25,956 nucleotides of DNA from PALSA-505 sp036495485. GTDB taxonomy: Bacteria; Actinomycetota; Actinomycetes; Streptosporangiales; Streptosporangiaceae. Of this stretch, positions 22,999 through 25,956 are shown one piece after another (position 1 is the stretch's first letter; each line of letters starts with the position of its first letter). The position numbers were made by a program, and so were the translations under genes. The notes beneath the pieces were generated by a model. It was not told where the DNA came from, searched no databases, and saw only the letters and a list, made by a program, of their open reading frames with translations. The stretch lies in NCBI GenBank assembly GCA_036495485.1, contig DASXMU010000046.1, positions 1 through 25,956 on the forward strand, given 5' to 3'.

Positions 22999-24450
22999 AT
23001 GCGTCTGTTCAATCATTGGAAGTCGCAAGGTGTGACGGTGGCGGCCGTCGCCGCCTTCACGGCCGGCCTGGCCGGCTACGCGACACCGGCGGGTGCCAGT
23101 CGCGCCCCGCATCCCACTGCTCTTACGGCCGTACGGCAGACCGGGGGAGTCTCTGCAGTGCCGGCCACGGGAACGCCGTCGCTCACCAACACGGGTACTC
23201 AGGAGGTGATAAAGCAGATCGTCCAGTGTGGCAACCTCATGTACGCGGTGGGCAGCTTCAGCTCGATCACCCAGAAGAAGGTTGCCTTTCCGCGGCATAA
23301 CATCTTCAGCTTCAGCGCCAGCCCGCCGTACACGATCACCTCGTGGGCACCGGACGTGAACGACCGGATCAACACGATCGCGTTCAACGGGAACAACTGC
23401 GCGCACGCCTACCTTGGCGGGCGGTTCACCAGTATCAACGGCACGGCGGTGAAGTTTATCGCGGAGATCGACACGACGGTCGGGAACGTGGTTCCCGCCT
23501 TCGGCACCACCGCGTCGGGTGGCGAAGTGAACACGCTGGTCGCGGCGAACGGGCACCTGCTGGCCGGCGGTTTCTTCTTCTCGGTCAACGGGGGCAAGGA
23601 CAAGTACATGGCAAGCCTGAACCCGGTCACCGGGAAGGACGATGGCTTCCTCCAGCTGGACCTGTCCGGCCATTACCACTACTGCACCACGTCCAAGCCG
23701 CCGCAGTGCACCTCGAACAACAACCACACGGCGGTCTACAACCAGAAGGTCAGCCACGGCGGGACCCTCGACCTGATCGAGGGAAACTTCACCTCGGCTG
23801 GCGGGCTGGCCAGGCAGCAGATCTTCATGATCAACATGGCTACCGACCCGGCCACGGTGACCGGCTGGACCTCGCCGCAGTGGGACGGCAGCAGCGGGAA
23901 CCTGCCCAATGGGTTCCCGTACCAGTGCACGCTCACCGAGGCGTTCTACATCCGCGACGCGGCCTGGTCGCCCGACGACCAGACGATCTACACCGCGAGC
24001 ACCGGCTACCACCCGTGGAACTGGCCGGACACCGGCAAGCGCGCTGGGCTGTGCGACTCGGTCGCGGCCTGGCCGGCGACCAAGACGCAGGTGCCCGACA
24101 CCTGGATCGAATACAGCGGGTGCGACTCGTACTACAGCATCGCGGCCGACAGTACCGACGTCTATGCCGCCGGGCACATACGCTGGGGCGACAACATCAA
24201 CGGCTGCAACAACGCCGGCGCCGGCGCGATACCAGACCCGGGGCTGCAGGGCATCGACGCGAGCACCGGGCAACTGGTCACCGACACCCAGGGCACGGCC
24301 GGGCTCTACAGCATGGACCGGGCCAACGCGGGCTACATGCTGATCACCAGTGCCGGCCTGTGGATCGCCAGCACCAACCGCTTCGGCAGCAACCGGTGCG
24401 GCGGAGTCAGCGGCCACGCCGGGATCTGCCTGCTTCCGTACACCTCGTAG
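22999..24450 (+). CDS. Secreted beta-propeller (delta-60-like repeat) protein
   Basis: A 483-aa exported protein with an N-terminal signal sequence: basic start MRLFNHWK, hydrophobic core VTVAAVAAFTAGLAG, and AGAS cleavage site near residue 34. The mature region has propeller-like repeats resembling delta-60 repeats: LMYAVGSFSSI, AYLGGRFTSINGTAVKFIAEIDT, VNTLVAANGHLLAGGFFFSVNGG and LIEGNFTSAGGLARQQIFMINM. Later blades contain IYTASTGYHPWNWPDTG and VYAAGHIRWG. Several Cys pairs suggest extracytoplasmic disulfides. The ATG at 22999 is chosen because GGGGAATC lies just upstream and the signal peptide starts there. The role is unknown. It is followed by a strong hairpin at 24473-24523. Confidence 0.85.
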   Translation: MRLFNHWKSQGVTVAAVAAFTAGLAGYATPAGASRAPHPTALTAVRQTGGVSAVPATGTPSLTNTGTQEVIKQIVQCGNLMYAVGSFSSITQKKVAFPRHNIFSFSASPPYTITSWAPDVNDRINTIAFNGNNCAHAYLGGRFTSINGTAVKFIAEIDTTVGNVVPAFGTTASGGEVNTLVAANGHLLAGGFFFSVNGGKDKYMASLNPVTGKDDGFLQLDLSGHYHYCTTSKPPQCTSNNNHTAVYNQKVSHGGTLDLIEGNFTSAGGLARQQIFMINMATDPATVTGWTSPQWDGSSGNLPNGFPYQCTLTEAFYIRDAAWSPDDQTIYTASTGYHPWNWPDTGKRAGLCDSVAAWPATKTQVPDTWIEYSGCDSYYSIAADSTDVYAAGHIRWGDNINGCNNAGAGAIPDPGLQGIDASTGQLVTDTQGTAGLYSMDRANAGYMLITSAGLWIASTNRFGSNRCGGVSGHAGICLLPYTS

Positions 24451-24472
24451 CACGTCGTAGCCGCTCAGCGGC

Positions 24473-24523
24473 CACAGCCGGGCCACCGCCGTCCCCCCGG
24501 CGCGGCGGTGGCCCGGTGCTGTG
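24473..24523 (+). terminator. Strong hairpin terminator after the beta-propeller gene
   Basis: CCGGGCCACCGCCG (24478-24491) pairs perfectly with CGGCGGTGGCCCGG (24503-24516), and CACAG/CTGTG extends the stem across a 2-base bulge. There is no U-tract, as is usual in actinobacteria. It begins 23 bp after the stop. Confidence 0.75.
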
Positions 24524-24676
24524 CGAGTCCCATTATTAATTACAGTTTGAAAGAAAGCCGCAAGGCGTACTTAATAAGCATCGGGCGGCCTGAAACTAAT
24601 CGCTGGAGATAACAGCATCGTCGCGATGTGGCAGCGGATCCCGGCCGGGTCAGGGATCGGCGCCAGTTTTGGCTAG

Positions 24677-24705
24677 GCTGATGGGCCGGCGCCGGCCCCA
24701 TCAGC
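24677..24705 (-). terminator. Hairpin terminator after the NHL-repeat gene
   Basis: GCTGATGGGCCGGC and GCCGGCCCCATCAGC form a near-perfect palindrome with one bulged base, starting 15 bp beyond the stop of the leftward NHL gene. It is a likely factor-independent terminator without a U-tract. Confidence 0.7.
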
Positions 24706-24719
24706 AGGAACGTGCGCGG

Positions 24720-25956
24720 TCAGCCCGGCACTTCGAGCACCCGGTTGCAGTTCCAGTCCGCGATCAGCACGTCGCCCGCGGGGTCCACGGTCACGCCCTG
24801 CGGGAAGCCGAGTTCGCCGGCCATGGCCGGGCCGCCATCGCCCAGGCACCCCGCGGTGCCGCCGCCCGCGACGGTATAGATGTGCCCGGCGGTCATCTGC
24901 TGCCCGTAGAAGGTTCCGCTGGTTCCGGCTACCACCCGGATCCGGCTGTCGAGTGTATCGGCGATCACCAGGTTGCCCGCGGTGCCGGGGGTCACTGCGC
25001 CGGGTGAGCCGAGCCCCGCCCTGATGGCCGGCCCGCCGTCGCCGGTGAAGCCTGGAGTCCCACTTCCGGCGATGGTGTAGATGTGCCCGGCGGTCATCTC
25101 CTGGCCGTAGCGGTGGCCGGTGCTGGCTGCCACCACCCGGACGCGGTTGTTGCCAGTGTCTGCGACCAGCAGGTTGCCGGTGGCGTCCACCGCTACCCCG
25201 GTCGGTGCGTGCAGTGCGGCGGCGGTGGCCGGTCCGCCGTCGCCGGTGAACCCTGGAGTCCCACTTCCGGCGATGGTGTAGATGTGCCCGGCGGTCATCG
25301 CCTGGCCGTAGAAGGTGCCGGTCTGTTCGGCTACCAGCCGGATGCGGTTGTTCTGGTCGTCGGCGATCAGCAGGTTGCCGGATTCGTCCACTGCAACCCC
25401 CCATGGGAAGCGGAACTCCGCCTTCGTGGCTGGTCCGCTGTTGCCGCTGTATCCGGCTGTGCCGTTCCCGGCGATGGTGTAGATGTGCCCGGCGGTCATC
25501 GCCTGGCCGTAGAAGGTGCCGGTGCTTCTGGCCTCCACCAGCACCGCGCCCGCGCTGGGCGCGGTCAGCACCAGGTTGCCCGCGGCGTCGAGCGCCACTG
25601 CGGCCACGCCAGGACCGTGCGGGCCCGGGCTGAACTCGGTGGCTGTGGCCGGACCGCCCGCGCCGGAGAACCACCGTCCCGCCGACCCGGCGACGGTGTA
25701 CACGTGCCCGGCGGTCATCACCCGCCCGTAGAACCGGCCGGTGCGGGCCGCCACCACCCGGATCCGGCGGTTGCCGGTGTCGGCGATCGCCAGGTTGCCA
25801 GCGCCGTCCTGGGTCACCCCACCCGGGATGCTGAACCTGGCCGCTGTGGCCGGGCCACCGTTGCCGCTGTATCCGGCTGTGCCGTTCCCGGCGATGGTGT
25901 AGATGTGCCCGGCGGTCATCGCCTGGCCGTAGCGGTGGCCGGTGCTGGCTGCCACG
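24720..25956 (-). CDS. NHL-repeat beta-propeller protein (N-terminus beyond window)
   Basis: The frame is open to the right edge, so the start lies outside the window; at least 411 codons are visible. They comprise six repeats of about 60-70 residues. Each has the pattern TGxxYGQxMTAGHIYTIAG, then GxxGDGGPAT, PxGVAVD, GNLLIADxxNNRIRVVA. This is the NHL repeat, which builds a beta-propeller and is common in secreted or surface proteins. Repeat 2 is the most diverged (GSAGRWFSGAGGPAT and LVLTAPSAGAVL). The C-terminus ends RVLEVPG after the last blade with no anchor. Signal peptide and any N-terminal domain cannot be judged. Neighbouring repeats are nearly identical in DNA, suggesting recent unit exchange. 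Confidence 0.9.
   Translation of the reverse strand, partial: VAASTGHRYGQAMTAGHIYTIAGNGTAGYSGNGGPATAARFSIPGGVTQDGAGNLAIADTGNRRIRVVAARTGRFYGRVMTAGHVYTVAGSAGRWFSGAGGPATATEFSPGPHGPGVAAVALDAAGNLVLTAPSAGAVLVEARSTGTFYGQAMTAGHIYTIAGNGTAGYSGNSGPATKAEFRFPWGVAVDESGNLLIADDQNNRIRLVAEQTGTFYGQAMTAGHIYTIAGSGTPGFTGDGGPATAAALHAPTGVAVDATGNLLVADTGNNRVRVVAASTGHRYGQEMTAGHIYTIAGSGTPGFTGDGGPAIRAGLGSPGAVTPGTAGNLVIADTLDSRIRVVAGTSGTFYGQQMTAGHIYTVAGGGTAGCLGDGGPAMAGELGFPQGVTVDPAGDVLIADWNCNRVLEVPG

Noticed and set aside
22740..23300. 186-codon rightward frame overlapping the beta-propeller start
   Set aside because: It is out of frame with the signal-peptide gene, and its Arg/Gly-rich composition is typical of a shadow frame.

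Overview
This is about 26 kb of very GC-rich DNA (roughly 70 percent or more by eye). Most genes are closely packed, with GTG and ATG starts and frequent ATGA or GTGA stop/start overlaps. Gene content (thiO-thiS-thiG under a TPP riboswitch, a BlaI/M56 pair, DUF664-type DinB) and a PafBC-type DNA-damage promoter point to a chromosomal segment of an actinobacterium. A Streptosporangiales-like genome is possible, but the sequence alone does not fix the genus. No rRNA, tRNA, CRISPR array or intact mobile element was seen.

Layout. (1) 1-2976: thiamine synthesis. thiO-thiS-thiG runs leftwards behind a TPP riboswitch and leaves the window inside thiG; thiE runs rightwards from the same intergenic gap. 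(2) 2948-3150: a decayed remnant of a DHA2-type MFS drug transporter. (3) 3156-5866: cell-envelope stress. An M56 metallopeptidase and a BlaI repressor lie leftwards; undecaprenyl-diphosphatase (uppP) is divergent. Two evenly spaced TACA-N5-TGTA operators lie between blaI and uppP. (4) 5874-13638: the most striking block, a leftward operon herA-sbcD-sbcC-nurA. It has the same four components as the archaeal HerA-Mre11-Rad50-NurA end-resection cluster. Just upstream of herA is a near-consensus PafBC (RecA-independent DNA damage) promoter, so the operon is probably a damage-inducible double-strand-break processing module. Its Rad50/SbcC has an unusually long C-terminal coiled-coil arm holding an in-frame palindrome, an internal duplication and a 21-bp minisatellite. 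(5) 13984-15620: a short-chain dehydrogenase and a divergent membrane protein with an Ig-like domain. (6) 15696-19407: a MacB/FtsX-type ABC transporter (ATPase plus 857-aa permease), translationally coupled, possibly preceded by a small membrane protein. (7) 19820-25956: secreted or surface proteins of unknown role (a Cys-rich exported protein, a delta-60-like beta-propeller and an NHL-repeat protein cut by the right edge), interrupted by a DinB/DUF664 enzyme-like gene.

The best candidate for a little-described system is the herA-sbcD-sbcC-nurA operon together with its damage promoter. The family assignments are solid from motifs. The joint function is inferred from the archaeal parallel and from gene order.
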